A DNA stretch of 16,453 nucleotides from Psilocybe azurescens. Taxonomy: Eukaryota > Basidiomycota > Agaricomycetes > Agaricales > Agrocybaceae. The stretch spans positions 1 through 16,453 of the forward strand of contig JAJIRX010000971.1 of assembly GCA_023853785.1 (NCBI GenBank). The letters are read 5' to 3'. Position 1 is the stretch's first letter; every line of letters begins with the position of its first letter. This document shows positions 1-9,098 of this stretch, piece after piece. The position numbers and the translations under genes were made by a program. Below the pieces are notes generated by a model that was not told where the DNA came from, did no database searches, and worked only from the letters and a program-made list of their open reading frames with translations.

Positions 1-293
1 ATGACCATCTATTGAGAATGTGAAGTTTGGATCACAGGAGATAGAGACAAGACGAAAGCGGTAACGTTTGTTTGCTATCACCGATATGACTGCAAGCGCA
101 GATGTAGGGCCTCGCGCATAGCGGCCCAGACCGTTGATGAGAGTGGCATCCGAGGTAGGAATGACCCTTCGATAACCTCTTGCGGAGCAACAAGGTGATA
201 CCTGTAATGTAAATAAAGTCTGAGAATCCGTTTTCGAACCATCTAATCAACTCACCAATCCGCGAGCGTGATGATGGTGGTCTCTGCATCTCC
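1..293 (-). pseudogene. Laccase (multicopper oxidase) fragment, 5'-truncated and frameshifted, runs off the left edge
   Basis: Laccases are secreted copper enzymes that oxidise phenols while reducing oxygen to water. On the minus strand the residues DAETTIITLADW lie at about 290-256. A GT-AG intron of 54 bp (255-202) splits the Trp codon, and the next exon starts YHLVAPQ. From 156 down to 1 the frame reads [13 protein letters not shown], then [15 protein letters not shown] and FSIDGH, the highly conserved end of cupredoxin domain 1 and start of domain 2. The frame changes between APQ-EVIEG and VIPTSDAT, so one base seems missing near 165-167. ARGPT stands where the family usually has AGGPT. 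The upstream copper motifs (HWHG and HSHxxxQ) are not found in 294-650, so the 5' part is missing or very diverged. The 3' part lies outside the window. Family identity is firm; pseudogene status is inferred from the frameshift and the missing 5' exons. Confidence 0.85.
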
Positions 294-1387
294 GCTTAGC
301 GCCCAGTCTTTTTTATAACCGTCCGGTGATACAATAAAATTGACGATATATAGGTACTCGAAAGAGCGGACTTCGTCCGCTATTACCAGCCGAAGGAATT
401 GTACTACGACATGATATTTTAGTATGTATTACAATTTGCCAACAGGAGTCCCGAAAATTTTTATCTATATATATGGTGTTTATTTACATCTATGTACTAG
501 ATTGCAACTAACGAATTTCATACATGCAGAAACTGCAAGGAAGGAGATCGATACTAGGCGCATTTCAAATGAAGATGGGATATATGTAATTATGAACAAG
601 AAGCAGAAGAGCGGTGTTTAATATACGATTTGGGTATCGTCTGAGATACTTGATTTTTTCTCTTTTAAACCCATGATTTGGGGTCAAAATAAACATTCTG
701 CGCAATTATTCACTGTCAAATTATCACAAACAAACAGCAGATGATGGCATTGATTAATTTCATAAGTCAAATCCTCAATCTAATTCTGATTGCTAAAAAT
801 GATTAAATTTGGGCAATTCGCCACCAGATGAAGCATTCGCCCCATGAAAGATCCTGGTACAAATAGCCGCCTCGGAAATGGATATGCGATTATTCAAGCC
901 TATTTCTTCCTTCTAAAACTGAGGCTATTGCTAATGTGCTCCCACCTGCTGCTGCGCTTTCGCTGCCTGGGCGCTGTTAAGAGTTTTGAGATATCCAAGT
1001 TGATCTTCTGACAGAAAACTGGGTACACGTACTATGAAGCGTCGAGCTATAAAGCTACAAGATGCTCAAGAAAATTGCACCAGTATCATCATGCGACTCT
1101 ATCATATCGTTCTCATGACCTTTGCGTATATGCTTGGGGTGGAATCGGCAGTAGGCATCTATTGGGTTTATTTTGAAATTATGGAACTGAATCTCTGAAT
1201 TACTATCAGCGGGTAACGAGCAGTAGTCTGCCTTCGTCTTCTGTTAGTGCGACTAGCACTGAGTCTGCATCCCACACCTCTATGGAGCTTCCTGTTTTCA
1301 CCATTACAAGGGTTTTCAACACGGTCGTCAGTGAATCCTCATTCTTAATCCAGCAAACAACTAAGATTGTGTGGACGTGAGTCAAAT
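294..1387. other. Gene-poor stretch between the laccase fragment and the tandem array
   Basis: No recognisable gene. The minus frame stays open from the laccase exon to about 345, but resemblance to laccase fades beyond DAETT. A small perfect hairpin lies at 365-381 (AGCGGAC, loop TTC, GTCCGCT). A plus-strand ORF of 65 codons at 424-621 and a minus-strand ORF of 79 codons at 1206-1445 match nothing known to me; the second runs into the repeated P block. On the minus strand an open, hydrophilic stretch at about 1245-1055 precedes a possible last exon (931-1054, listed separately). This sequence is unrelated to the three gene copies further right. Confidence 0.6.
931..1054 (-). CDS. Possible 3'-terminal exon of an unrecognised gene
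   Basis: The minus strand has a pyrimidine-rich acceptor ending TTGTAG (AG at 1056-1055). It is followed by a 40-codon open stretch that starts FIARRFIVRVPSFLSEDQ, continues LGYLKTLNSAQAAKAQQQ and stops at TAG (933-931). The composition is protein-like: a basic start, an amphipathic middle and an Ala/Gln-rich tail that could form a helix. No upstream exon could be joined with confidence. A donor near 1106 would splice it into a different frame. I do not recognise the family. It may be the tail of a gene broken when the tandem array arose, or a chance ORF. Confidence 0.2.
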
Positions 1388-1860
1388 TCCACAAAAATTC
1401 GACATACGGCATATTATACTCATATAGATGTATATTTACAGACAAAGTCTCAGTCTCAACATTACTCAGTCTACTGCTACCCCATCTCCCTCGAAGAATC
1501 CGTGATTTTCAACGTGTATGTGTAATTAATTGTTCTAAGACTCTGTAAGAGTTATATAAATCGAACAGTGTTTTAGAAGCTAGTAAGAAAGTAAGAACTG
1601 ATGTATGAATGTGATCATATATGCTTTCTAGCTATCATTATACAATAGGTAATGTAGACATTTGCTAGTGGGAGCTTAACTGTGTTGACTGATGACATTC
1701 TTTCATGATAATGTCATATTCATGCCTGTCGTCGCAAAGGTCATTACATAGAAAGTAGATTTAATCAATCAAAAATTTGACACAGCGGTGAACATGATAG
1801 GGCAAAGATTGGCATTTACTTGATCTATGCCGTCGAGTAGGGCGTAGAACGTTACAAGTT
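1388..1860. repeat. P0: truncated copy of the 5'-flanking block of the tandem seven-TM genes
   Basis: This block matches the distal 5'-flanking sequence of the three seven-TM gene copies (about 5105-5554, 9630-9945 and 13685-14095). Shared landmarks are the GTATATxxACAGACAAA segment, a GTGTATGTGTAATTAAT-like segment, the GTTTTAGAAGCTAGTAA stretch, TATGCTTTCTAGCTATCAT and TTGCTAGTGGGAGCTTAACTG. Homology starts at about 1385-1390. The gene and its proximal promoter, which should lie to the left, are absent and replaced by unrelated sequence, so this is the left boundary of the array. A small inverted repeat (ATGACATT...AATGTCAT, about 1693-1718) is present here and nearly so in PC. Confidence 0.8.
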
Positions 1861-3296
1861 GATCCGGTCAAAAGCGAATAGTTTGATTTAGGGGCGCAGT
1901 CGTTCAGCACGTGGCCAGAGATTTGTCATCGGAATCATGCGTTCGATTTGTTTTGCCCCTTCCCTTGCAGCTCTCCCTACACATCCCCATCGTTGATCCA
2001 TTCTCTTTTCCGACCCCTCTCTGAATACACATACGCGCTCGATACCGTCAATCTACCACTCTAAGAACACACGGCCAATATACCAAGTGTACATGGGCAA
2101 CCTTCTACTCGGCAATCTTCGAAAATTTCTGTACGGTGCTGCGACTCGTTGAGGATTGGAAGCGAAAAGAGGACTGGGGTCAGGAGTGAGCGGCATAAGT
2201 TCGATTATGAACGAGAAGCCATGCATCGCAACGAGTCGTTACGCTACTTTCGGTGTGGAGAAGGACGCGTATATCGGCGAGTGGGAGCTATATCGCGGCT
2301 CACAGATTTGCAACATGTCCGTTTCCTCAGCGGGTATACCTGAATCCGTCGCCTGCAACAGTAACACATCATTCCAGAATGGACAGCGCCATACCTTCGT
2401 CCACATCCATGTCAGCATCAGCGCCCACGTCTAACTCTCATTCTGATAGCAGTTGAACGCGCGCCGAATCTGATTGAGGAACCCCTGCACTATCCAAGGC
2501 ATCGTGCTGAGACATCCCTCTCTATGCCCAGCTTCTCGATTATTATGGGTTGCGACGGGAGGTCCGCGGGCCCAAACACCCTGGAGGGAGTGTCTATCCC
2601 TCCCCGTACAACTTCCTCACATCAGCTTCAGCATAAGTCGCAACATACGCCTTCCAATATGCCAATATTTCATCATGACAGCTCTCTCGACACTCCCTCA
2701 CCGGGCTTGAACCAGGACGCTTGGCATAGACGTGGGCAGAATATATTTCCTTCTTACGGCGTATACAAGCTTTCGGGTTTATGATATGAAGTGCGTTGGC
2801 ACTGGTGTCGTGCAACGAATGGAGACGGGCGTCGGGGAAGAAAGGGAAAGAGTGCACACCTTCGTCGGGGATGGGGATGGGGCTGGAGTTGCTGGGTCTT
2901 TGCGGTTGGTGGTGGTGGTATCGGTGCTGTTGGTCTGTAACAGAATTTGAGTGCCGTGGTGAGTGAAATATATATAGCGTTTGAGCATTCGATCTTGGTT
3001 CTGACTGTGATCCAGCTCGAAGGGATGAGCTTTCTTGAAGCTAAGCATTTAAAGTAGGACCTCTCAGGTCCCAAGTTACTCCACCTTACCTTGTCAACCC
3101 ACATGAACAAGGAAGCAATGGATCATTGGCGGCGACGCTGGGACGAGCACTTATGTCACTTGAGTGCGAGGTTCTTGTAAACAGATCACGGGGTATAAAT
3201 AGTCAATGGGAAATATATGAGACAATGGTTGGAACGTAAAGTCGCGAAAAACTATTCGATAATCGACAACTCTACAATCGCGGGGCCGTTTTCCCA
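1861..3296. repeat. U1: spacer block of the tandem unit, no intact gene seen
   Basis: U1 is close to identical to U3 (9946-11830) over long stretches and more distant from U2. Relative to U3 it lacks about 450 bp at about 1972. Several short ORFs exist on both strands. The plus-strand stretch IGSEKRT-VRS-RH-FDYEREAM (from about 2153) and the Ser-rich stretch THHSRMDSAIPSSTSMSASA (from about 2367) recur in the other spacers, but frames between them are not kept, so no gene is called. On the minus strand MLSFKKAHPFEL (ATG at 3048) recurs in U3 as MLSFKKGHPFEL. A short hairpin GGAGGGA...TCCCTCC (about 2583-2603) recurs in the other spacers. The block may hold remains of a second ancestral gene, or be noncoding. 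Confidence 0.75.
3194..3201 (+). promoter_or_regulatory. TATAAATA box-like site, conserved in spacers U1 and U3
   Basis: TATAAATA followed by AGTC(A/T)ATGGGAAA occurs here and at 11723-11730. The corresponding site in U2 (7692-7699) is TATAGATA. It lies about 95-110 bp beyond the 3' end of each minus-strand seven-TM gene. Read on the plus strand it would drive transcription antisense to that gene. Read on the minus strand (TATTTATA) it would drive transcription into the spacer. Conservation may only reflect recent duplication. Confidence 0.25.
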
Positions 3297-4611
3297 TTAA
3301 ACCTGATCGTCTCTAATCGTACCACCTGCAGTACATTCCCTCTTCATTTCAACCTCCTCCGGCGCCACATCATCCGCGAGAACTGAAACGCTCATTTCGC
3401 CTCCGGTGGTATCTCTACTGCCGCCACTCCCGTGCTGTGACCCAACTGCAAAGCCAGATATGTGAGTGACGGTCGAATTGTATTTCTGGGTGTTGTAAAG
3501 GCGATTCTAGCGACAAGGATTGTTGGAGCCATCCCCTGATTCTAGGTAAGAGACACATGATTATACGCCAGATGATAGAGGCTACGTACAGTAACAAAGA
3601 ACAGCACTGGTTCCAAGTAGTACCCAACTACAACCAAAGGTGATTCCAACACATTGAATGATGGAAGCACATAGCAGATAGCATCGACAAGGAGCACAAG
3701 GGAGTATGCCGCGGCTGACTCAATGACTATAACCCAAACACGATTGAACAGTCTTCTCGAAGGTGTACCGTTTGCACGAGACGCTGAATATATTCTATAT
3801 CCGATAAGAAAGGTTGTAATCATCGTGGTGCCAAGCGACACAAATATAGATGCACTTGAGATGTGGTTGAATAATTTGGCGTTTACGTCGCTGGTTAGCT
3901 GACCGTTTGCACCTGCTAGGGCTATAGAGGCAACGAAGAGACCTGAGATAACGTGCGGTCAGTCGAATAAATATGCGAAACCTTGATTCGTAACTGACAG
4001 GATTCCGCAACGAAAAGTGCGACAGGTACCAAAATTATTCGGAGCGATCGTCCCCAGATATGGTAGCACCTCCATATCTGTAGGCACATTGATGAGAACG
4101 ATGCAAGAGATTTAACAAAACATAGTTACCAGTAGTCCATCGGATACAACTAACGGAGAATAGAACAAAAATCAGAAAATATCCAGACCCATGGGGACCT
4201 CCTTCCACGGTCGAAATAAAAATAGTCTCTCGCGTGTCTCCATTAATCACGATATCCAAGTCAATGGAATACCATTCCAAAATGAACTGGGAGAGGCAAA
4301 GTAGGTGGAGCGCAGATATGGCCGATAGAACGACACGCCGGCTCATGTTCGCTGGTTTTGGACACTGTGCGGCGTATTGTCGAGTTTTTGTTTTTCAAGT
4401 AGAAGGAAGCGACGTACTGTAGAGATACATTGTTCCAGCGTATACCATCGTATATATACCTGACAGACGTAAGACAGACATAAGTTTGTGGTGTTGACAT
4501 TGACAAATGAGATTCACCCATTAGAAAGTTGAAAAGCATTGAGACATTGAGGCTGGCGTTGATTATAATCTCCTGGACGTGAACTGAGACTGAAGTATGG
4601 GGTTCAGGCAT
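3297..4611 (-). pseudogene. Copy A of tandem seven-TM gene, frameshifted
   Basis: Copy A is homologous to intact copy B over the whole gene. By alignment the exons are 4518-4611, 4418-4459, 4130-4351, 3999-4077, 3590-3942 and 3297-3535. All five introns keep GT and AG, including the 58-bp first intron (B has 46 bp) and the GTCAGT donor of intron 4 (B has GTGAGT). The N-terminus MPEPHTSVSVHVQEIIINAS and exon 5 (SLGTTMITTFLIGYRIYSAS ... VIESAAAYS) are well preserved. Lesions are one base missing near 4196 (after EGG), one near 4170, and a net loss of four bases in exon 6 around 3465-3495. Exons 4-6 are therefore out of frame with exons 1-3. Because the introns are kept it arose by DNA duplication, not through mRNA. 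Most likely it is a pseudogene; an alternative splice form avoiding exon 3 cannot be excluded. Confidence 0.85.
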
Positions 4612-5554
4612 GGTGGAATATGTAGACTCGAGGAGTTACCCTAAGCGAGCAGATTCTTATTGAATTTGTTCATTATAACTGATCGCATGGATTCAACGCG
4701 AATAGAAGACATGGACACTGCATGTAAAATATTAAAGCATATCTCAACTGAATCCATATACATCCTGAAGCGCGCTAGAAGTTTAGTCTGAAGACACTTT
4801 TCATACCGTAGGATATAATACCTGGCCGGACGTAGCCACATTTGGTGGTCGCGACAGGGGTATGCAAAGTGCAGCACGATGCATGTATCAGTGCAAATTT
4901 CAGAAGCGAGGTGTCAGAGGACCTGGATAAAGGTGGCCGGCGGACAAGAGATACCGGCGCGTCTCCAGGAGTCCTCGAAGTTTGGAATAAGCAAGCCAGG
5001 TTGATAGCATGTGTGGGGATCATATGTAGCACGATGAAATAGGGGTTTCTGTCTCGTGCTGGTGAGGCTGGAACATACAGGAAATTTCTTGTCCGTGATT
5101 GACCGCCCTTCACCTGGTGCCGTAAAACTTTGACATATAATATATCATACTCATATGAATGTATATCGACAGACAAAGGTCCAGTATCAACATTACCCAG
5201 TCTACTGTTATCCCATCTCTCTCGAAGAACCAGTAGCTTTAACGTGTATGTGCAATTAATCGTTCTAAGACTCTGTAAGACGTATATAAATTAAATAATG
5301 TTTTAGAAGCTAGTAATACAATCAACTGACGTATGAATGTGATCATATATGCTTTCTAGCTATCATTGTACAATCGATAATGTAGACATTTGCTAGTGGG
5401 AGCTTAACTGTGTTGCTTGTTGTCCCGAAGCTCATTACGTAACACTTAGATCTAGTCAATCATAAATTTGACGTAGCGGTGAACATGATAAAGCAACAAT
5501 TGGCATTTACTTTATCTATGCCGTCGAGTAGGGCGTAGAACGTTACAAGTTGAG
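4612..5554. repeat. PA: 5'-flanking block of copy A
   Basis: This is the upstream region of the minus-strand copy A, homologous to PB and PC. No gene is called. A minus-strand stretch near 4877-4641 (LRPARYYILRYEKCLQTKLL) is partly kept in frame in B and C, but the frame upstream of it differs by single-base indels between copies. Compared with B and C, this block lacks about 18 bp near 5041 and differs around 4960-5000 where B and C agree closely. In its distal half it lacks a segment present in P0 and PC (the TTCTTTCATG region). Confidence 0.75.
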
Positions 5555-5831
5555 CGAAATCGCTGAGCACGTGATCAGAGATTTGTCATCGAACACATTC
5601 GTTCGATTCGTTTTGCCCTCCCCAAGTTCCTCTGCTCCAAGTTACGCAAGACTCCACGTACACCTTCCGATACTAGGCCTTTAGCTTCTCTATAATATCA
5701 ATTGTATAGATACATAATCCCTTCACCCATAAGCATCTCATGTGCAACATCACGAAGACCTCTCCTCCCCGCGAACGGCGACTGGACGGACCATCAAACT
5801 GTCTGCATACGGTGTCTTGTTCGTTATATTC

Positions 5832-6162
5832 TGTTAGAAATCTAGACCTAGACAACAGATAAGATAACTCAGTCAAGAATAAGAGCGACTCAATGTCATT
5901 ATTAGGTACCTAGACAACAGATAAGATAACTACTAATCTATCAGATCTGTGATGAATGGTACATATAAAAGAAGGATACATACCTCAGTCAAGAATAAGA
6001 GCGACTGAGGTATTCTACGTACATGGGGATATATTATATATCTCCCCTAGAACAAAGGGCTATAGTCTACATATAATAAAGAGCAGGAGGGATAATGGAA
6101 TGATGGTGATATAAAGACGAAAGGCGCCTAAAGCGTCTTTGTCATGCCGGTGTACTCGCAAC
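5832..6162. mobile_element. Solo LTR of a retrotransposon, 331 bp with 5-bp target duplication
   Basis: The insert is absent from the homologous position of U3, which reads straight through GTTATATTCAAGCTGC. It begins TGTTAG and ends CGCAACA, with TGTT/AACA terminal inverted bases. It is flanked by TATTC on both sides (5827-5831 and 6163-6167), as expected for LTR integration. Inside are TATAAAAG (5964-5971) and AATAAA (6075-6080), fitting plus-strand promoter and polyadenylation signals. No coding region or second LTR is present, so the element was probably reduced to a solo LTR by recombination between its LTRs. Whether it is Copia or Gypsy cannot be decided from the LTR alone. Confidence 0.85.
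5847..6011. repeat. Duplicated motifs and a hairpin inside the solo LTR
   Basis: CCTAGACAACAGATAAGATA occurs at 5847 and 5909. CTCAGTCAAGAATAAGAG, followed by CGACT, occurs at 5868 and 5984. The second copy of the latter lies in a hairpin: ACCTCAGTC (5982-5990), a 12-base loop, then GACTGAGGT (6003-6011). Duplicated motifs in an LTR promoter often act as enhancer-like sites; that role here is inference. Confidence 0.7.
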
Positions 6163-7785
6163 ATATTCAAGCTGCTCACTTGATGAAACGCCTTGCCTTC
6201 TACGTGCTCTCTCCCTTCTTTCATGGCTCACCATGATCTCCTTCATTCTCCACCCATTATCTTACTGCTTTTATCTCAACCGGTGAACAGTGAGATATAT
6301 GACAGTTACGCCAATGTACTACCAACCAACGCTCCCAGCCTTTCAACTCAATGCATTATTGTCCCCAAACCTATGCCCCTCGTCTACTGTGTATTCAGCT
6401 CTCCCTACACATCCCCATTGTCTATCCATTCTCTTTCGCGACCCCTCTCTAAGTACGCACATACGCTCGATACCGCCAATCTACCACTCTGAGAACACAT
6501 GGCTAATATACCAAGTGTACACGGGGAACCCTCTACTCGGCAACCTTCTAATCTTTCTGTACGGTACTGCGACGCTTTGAGGATTGGCAGCGAAAAGAGG
6601 ACTGAGGTCAGGAGTGGGCGGCATAGGTTCGATTATGAACGAGAAGCCATGCGCCGCAATGAAAACACATTCGTTACGCTATTTTTGGTGAGGGGAAGGG
6701 CATGTATACCGCCGAGTAGGAGCTATATCGCGGCGCACGGACAGCCAACATGTCCGCTTCCTCAGCGGGTATTCCAGAATCCATCGCCTCCAATGGTAAC
6801 ACATCATTCTAGAATGAGCCGTGCCTCACCTTCGCCCACATTCGTATCTGCATCGGCACCCACGACTCCACTCTCATTATGATTGCAGTTCCACGTGCGC
6901 AGAATCTGAGCAAAGAATCCCAGCATCATTCAACGTATTGTACGAAGACACCCTTCTCTCTGCCCAGCTTCTCGATTGTTGCGGGTGCTACGCGCGGTCC
7001 GCGGTCGCGAACGTCATGTAGAGGGAGTGCCTATCCCTCCCTATCCCACCTCCTCACATTGTTTCAGCACAGTCCGCAATAGATGCCCTCCAATATGCAA
7101 ATCTTTCATTGTGGCAGCGCTCTCGCCGCTAGCTCACCATGCTTGTACCAGGGCTCCTGGGATAAACGCAAGCAGGACACTATTTCCTTCGTATGGCACA
7201 TATAATCTTTTTCTACATGCCTGGTATGGGACGTGAAGTGCGTCGGACACTGCTCCCGTCGGGGCCGAACGTGGCGGATGGGACGGCCGTCAATGGGGAA
7301 AGCAAAGGGAAAGAGTGCAGGCTTGCGTTGGGAGTGGCGGATGGGGCTTCAATACCGGTATCGTACGGTTGGTGCTGATTCTGGTGCTGTCTATGCTGTC
7401 GGGCTGTAGAAGAGTTTGATTGCGGTGAGTGGAACATTCAGCGTTTGAGGCGTTCAATCTTGATTCAGAATCGGATCTATCTCGGAGGGACGAGCATTCG
7501 TGAAGTTAAGCATTCAAAGATGCGACATCCGAGGTTCCACATTAATTTGCAGAGGACCAGAGCTTTTGGACTACTTATGCCAACCATACATGTGCACTGA
7601 GGAAGGACTGAATTGTTAGTGGCGACGTTGAGCGTCTAATACAGATACTTATACCACTTGACCAAAATTAAATTTTAAACAGATGACGCGGTATAGATAG
7701 TCAATACAAAGTTAGGAAGGTAAAGACGCGGAAACAGGGATTAAATAATCGAAATCTCTACCACAATGACAGCGCCTTTTACGCT

Positions 7786-9098
7786 TCAGACCTGACCGTC
7801 TATAAACGTACCATCCACAGCACATTCCGTCTTCACTTCAACCTCCTGCTCCGGTGTTACATCATCTGTGCGAACTGAAACATTCATTTCACCTCCGGTG
7901 GTATTTCTACTACCGCCACTCCCGTGCTGCGACCCAAACTGCAAGCCAGATATGTGGGTGACTGTCGGTGCAACTGTATTGCTGGGATTCGTAAGGGCGA
8001 TTCTAGCGACAAGGATTGTTGGAGCCATCCCCTGATTTTGGGTAAGAGACACATGATTATGAGCCAGATGATAGAGGCTACGTACAGTAACAAAGAACAG
8101 TACTGGTTGCACGTAGTACCCAACTACAACCAAGGGTGATTCCAACACAGTGAATGATGGCAGCACATCGTAGATGACACCGACAAAGAGTACGAGGGAG
8201 TACACCGCGGCTGACTCGATGACCAGGACCCAAACACGATGAAATAGTCTTCTGGAGGGTGTACCATTTGCATGAGAAGCTGAATATATTCTATATCCGA
8301 TAAGAAAGGTTGTAATCATCGTGGTGCCAAGCGAAACGAATATAGATGCACTTGAGATATTGTTGAATAATTTGGCGTGTACGTCGCCCGGTAGCTGACC
8401 GTTTACACCTGCTAGAGCTGTAGTGGCGACGAAGAGACCTGAGATAACGTGCGGTCAGTCGAATAACTATGCGAAACCTTCATCCGTAACTCACAGGATT
8501 CCGCAACGAAAAGTGCGACAGGTACCAAAATTATTCGGGACGATTGTCCCCAGACATGGTAGCATCTCCATATCTGTAAAGACATTGATGAGAAAGATGC
8601 AAGAGATCTAACGAAATATATTAACCAGTAGTCCATCGGATACAACAAACGAAGAATAGAACAGAAATACAGAAAATACCCATGCCCATGGAGGACCCCC
8701 TTCCATGGTCGAAACAAAAATAGTCTCTCGCGTGTCTCCATTAACGACGACATCCAAGTCAATGGAATGCCATTGCATAATGAATTCGGAGAGGCAAAGC
8801 AGGTAGAGCGCAGATATGGCCGATAGAACGACACGACGGTTCATGTTCGCTGGTTTTTGGACACTTTACAGCGTTTTGTTGAGTTTTTGTTTTTCAAGTA
8901 GATGGAAGCGACCTACTGTAGAGATACATTGTTCCAGCATATACCATCGTATATATACCTGACAGACGTAAGTTTTGATGTTGAGATTGAAAAATACGAT
9001 TCACCCATTAGAAAGTTGAAAAACATTGAGGCATTCAGGCTAGCGTTGATTATAGCCTCCTGGATGTGGACTGAGAATGAAGTATTGGGTTCAGGCAT
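7786..9098 (-). CDS. Copy B: intact seven-transmembrane protein of an Agaricomycete-expanded family
   Basis: This is the only intact copy. Exons are 9005-9098, 8917-8958, 8626-8849, 8495-8573, 8086-8438 and 7786-8031; introns of 46, 67, 52, 56 and 54 bp are all GT-AG. The sum is 1038 nt, 345 codons plus stop. Start MPEPNTSFSV is shared with copies A and C. Hydrophobic segments fall at about 26-45, 52-72, 100-123, 133-156, 175-195, 215-236 and 249-277, giving seven TM helices with a 68-residue Ser/Thr- and Glu-rich cytoplasmic tail. N-glycosylation sequons at N5, N18 and N22 suit an outside N-terminus. Family hallmarks are SDGLLIWRCYHVWG, VIESAAVYS and GMAPTILVARIAL; the last is split by intron 5, whose retention would add 18 in-frame residues. 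Intron 2 must use the acceptor CCAG (8850) to stay in frame. This large mushroom family has no established function; a receptor-like role is inference from topology. Confidence 0.88.
8032..8085 (-). other. Intron 5 of copy B, in frame and stop-free
   Basis: The 54-bp intron starts GTACGT and ends CAG. It has no stop codon and a length divisible by three, so retention would insert VRSLYHLAHNHVSLTQNQ before GMAPT, at the start of the last helix. In copy A the equivalent intron contains a stop codon, and in C it is 55 bp. Splicing is favoured because removal joins VLFFVT to GMAPTILVAR, as in the family. Confidence 0.75.

Larger units (their letters stand above)
5555..7785. repeat. U2: diverged spacer block of the tandem unit, interrupted by a solo LTR
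   Basis: U2 is homologous to U1 and U3 but clearly more diverged. It contains the segment missing from U1 and an extra 331 bp (5832-6162, solo LTR). The longest plus-strand ORF (6499-6882, 127 codons) has parts shared in frame with U1 and U3 (ANIPSVHG, IGSEKRT, FDYEREAM, THHSRM, SASAPT), but the segment between them is frame-shifted in the other copies. No start, splice pattern or domain supports a functional gene. The minus-strand ORF at 7213-7437 is Gln/Ser-rich low complexity and is not conserved in frame. Confidence 0.7.

Noticed and set aside
1206..1445. 79-codon minus ORF at the left array junction
   Set aside because: Its N-terminal 19 codons are repeated promoter-block sequence and the rest is unique, so it is most likely an accidental chimera.
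2754..3110. 118-codon minus ORF rich in Pro, His and Arg, with a similar one at 11240-11494
   Set aside because: Low-complexity coding of a repeat-rich stretch; start and frame differ among the three spacers.
4842..5042. 66-codon plus ORF opposite the PA block
   Set aside because: Broken by a stop in the homologous region of B and C; appears to be a chance frame.
6499..6882. 127-codon plus ORF in spacer U2
   Set aside because: Only parts are kept in frame in U1 and U3, with indels between them. There is no recognised domain, convincing start or splice structure.
8850..8863. Alternative acceptor (GTAAAG or GTACAG) for intron 2 in the seven-TM genes
   Set aside because: It works in C but puts B out of frame. 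The CCAG acceptor at 8850 keeps B in frame and is present in all three copies.
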